6,746 nt of DNA. It comes from Nostoc cf. edaphicum LEGE 07299. Lineage in GTDB: Bacteria > Cyanobacteriota > Cyanobacteriia > Cyanobacteriales > Nostocaceae. Position 1 is the stretch's first letter. Each line of letters starts with the position of its first letter. The stretch spans positions 1-6,746 of the forward strand of contig NZ_JADEXF010000182.1 of the NCBI RefSeq assembly GCF_015207245.1. Reading direction: 5' to 3'. Made by a program: the position numbers and the translations under genes. Below the pieces are notes generated by a model that saw only the letters and a program-made list of their open reading frames with translations, ran no database searches and had not been told where the DNA came from. Below, piece by piece: positions 5,790 through 6,746 of the stretch.

Positions 5790-5818
5790 CGTAGGCGTAA
5801 GCCCTTCGTAGACATCGC
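5790..5818 (-). repeat. dispersed cyanobacterial repeat, copy 2
   Basis: Read on the minus strand, GCGATGTCTACGAAGGGC followed by TTACGCCTACG aligns with copy 1 at 1369-1400, differing mainly in the short centre. It overlaps the left arm of the stem-loop at 5810-5853. Confidence 0.5.
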
Positions 5819-5853
5819 TTCTGGTTTAGCTAAAACAAAAAGAGGCGATGTCT
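5810..5853. terminator. stem-loop between convergent genes, possible bidirectional terminator
   Basis: AGACATCGCTT (5810-5820) pairs with AGGCGATGTCT (5843-5853) over 11 positions with one G-T pair. The 22-base loop contains its own palindrome TTTAGCTAAA. It lies 35 bases past the stop of the 81-residue gene and between it and the convergent DUF2887-like gene. There is no strong T tract after the stem, so terminator function is inferred from position. Confidence 0.4.
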
Positions 5854-5896
5854 AAAACAGGCTATTTGGCGTGACACTTGCTGATTAGATTAGAGG

Positions 5897-5939
5897 CAAG
5901 CACTGCCCACTATCAGATAGACTAATTCTGGGCTGCTTG
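5897..5939 (-). terminator. stem-loop at the 3' end of the DUF2887-like gene
   Basis: CAAGCACTGCCCA (5897-5909) and TGGGCTGCTTG (5929-5939) pair over 11 positions with a 2-base bulge. The structure spans the TAG stop at 5922-5924 of the minus-strand gene. No clear T tract follows on the minus strand, so this is a weak candidate. Confidence 0.25.
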
Positions 5940-6746
5940 CTCTACTTGCGCCACCGTTAAATCGAGAGCCACTGCCACTTGTTCTACACTCAATCCCAAT
6001 GCCAACAATCGGGGAATAGCTTCTAACTTAGCTTCCTGGCGACCTTCCTGGCGACCTTCCTGGCGACCTTCCTGGCGACCTTCCTGGCGACCTTCTTCTA
6101 AGCCGTCTTCCTTGATTGATTGGTACATTCGTGTTTTTTTGAATTCGTCGTCTATACCCAACATTTCTGCTAACTCCTCTCGGCTTAACCGGGTAAATTT
6201 GTACAACAGAATAGTCTCTATCAATTCTACAATTTGCTTACTGGTAGATTCATCTGGCAGTTGTTGCCTTGCTTGTAAAATCAATTCTCTACCTTTGTCA
6301 ACGGCTGTCTCTTCTCTTTCGATAATTAATTTAACGATCGCAACTTGAAGGGAGTTTTCTGTCGAATCTAATTCATCTAGATAAATGCGTTGTACTTGTG
6401 AACTGTCTAGCAGTAACTCATACGGTAGACGATCGCTTGGATCTAAACTCTTTTGAGGATAGATAACCACAGCACGCCAAAAATTGACTGATTCGTTTTG
6501 ACGTAAGTAAAGGAAGATTTCGGCAAAGAAGCGTCTATAGAAAGTCGGGTCTACTTGAAACTGAACTTCAACAAAGTAAAGTGGTTGGTTTGTGGTTTCA
6601 CTTGTAGGGATGAATACACCATCAATCCTAAAAGCGGTTTCTTTTAACTCAACTGAAACAAATTGATAGGCGTTGACATTGGCAGTCGTGTCGCCAATTA
6701 TGGCAAAAAATATGCTAGGAAAAGCTTGAAATAAGCTATAAAATAT
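5922..6746 (-). CDS. DUF2887/Rpn-like protein with PD-(D/E)XK-type core, 5' end outside the window
   Basis: The frame is open from the window edge for 274 residues. A GTG at 6468-6470 is internal, not the start. The first visible residues, IFYSLFQAFPSIFF, match the usual beginning of DUF2887 proteins, so probably only about five residues are missing. The N-terminal part shows a PD-(D/E)XK nuclease-like pattern: RIDGVF with D42, then a strand LYFVEVQFQ with E60 and Q62, then YRRFFAEIFLYL. This resembles the Rpn/PDDEXK-transposase clan, some members of which are DNA endonucleases linked to recombination. Residues about 93-210 form the helical middle (SREELAEMLGI near 188-198). Five exact GRQE repeats follow (219-238), then a helical tail (LLALGLSVEQVAVALDL). 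Such proteins occur in many copies in Nostocales genomes. Whether this one is catalytically active cannot be told from the sequence. Confidence 0.82.
   Translation of the reverse strand: MFYSLFQAFPSIFFAIIGDTTANVNAYQFVSVELKETAFRIDGVFIPTSETTNQPLYFVEVQFQVDPTFYRRFFAEIFLYLRQNESVNFWRAVVIYPQKSLDPSDRLPYELLLDSSQVQRIYLDELDSTENSLQVAIVKLIIEREETAVDKGRELILQARQQLPDESTSKQIVELIETILLYKFTRLSREELAEMLGIDDEFKKTRMYQSIKEDGLEEGRQEGRQEGRQEGRQEGRQEAKLEAIPRLLALGLSVEQVAVALDLTVAQVEQAAQN
6033..6092 (-). repeat. five exact 12-bp tandem repeats encoding GRQE
   Basis: The plus-strand unit TTCCTGGCGACC is repeated five times without a single difference, inside the DUF2887-like gene. Because 12 is a multiple of three, gain or loss of units keeps the frame. 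The encoded (GRQE)5 lies in a predicted charged helix. Confidence 0.95.

Noticed and set aside
6033..6092. Tandem repeats considered as a CRISPR array
   Set aside because: Units are 12 bp with no spacers, remain in frame, and encode GRQE within a protein.
6468..6470. GTG as the start of a 182-residue protein
   Set aside because: The frame stays open to the window edge and the 92 upstream codons encode a well-formed DUF2887/PD-(D/E)XK-like domain, so this GTG is internal.

Overview
The window looks like chromosomal DNA from a filamentous, Nostoc/Anabaena-type cyanobacterium. Six copies of the HIP1 octamer GCGATCGC occur in 6.7 kb, where about 0.1 would be expected by chance. The spacers carry palindromic repeats of the kind common in Nostocales, and the gene families fit: an EF-G-like GTPase paralogue, a secreted TPR protein, a PsiE-type membrane protein and a DUF2887/Rpn-type protein with GRQE repeats. 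The taxonomic call is an inference from these features; no rRNA or other marker gene is present.

Layout, left to right. (1) 41-166: remnant of a ribbon-helix-helix (CopG-like) antitoxin gene with a strong ribosome binding site, cut by an in-frame TGA where the family normally has Arg. (2) 184-1059, minus: an SPFH/prohibitin membrane protein. (3) 1060-1425: a 366-base spacer holding a candidate promoter for the SPFH gene, a 137-bp MITE-like element with 25-bp terminal inverted repeats and a 10-bp flanking duplication, a Rho-independent terminator for the next gene, and one copy of a dispersed cyanobacterial repeat. (4) 1426-3474, minus: a five-domain EF-G-like translational GTPase that lacks the catalytic His of the G3 motif. 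(5) 3475-3747: an AT-rich divergent promoter region. (6) 3748-4668, plus: a secreted protein with seven TPR repeats. (7) 4756-5304, plus: a four-helix PsiE-family membrane protein with a Cys-containing tail. (8) 5305-5528: a spacer with two strong palindromes. (9) 5529-5774, plus: an 81-residue two-helix protein with ferritin-like spacing of acidic and His residues. (10) 5775-5921: a convergent spacer with a second, inverted copy of the dispersed repeat and a large stem-loop. (11) 5922-6746, minus: a DUF2887/Rpn-like protein that runs off the window with only its first few residues missing.

The genes do not form one obvious pathway. The TPR and PsiE-like genes are 87 bases apart on the same strand and could be cotranscribed. 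The EF-G-like gene is divergent from them, and the SPFH gene lies behind a terminator, so it probably has its own promoter. No CRISPR array, tRNA, rRNA, intact insertion sequence or convincing multi-gene defence system was seen. The most interesting points are the EF-G paralogue's altered GTPase centre, the possible half-ferritin, the MITE with its target duplication, and the freshly broken antitoxin gene.
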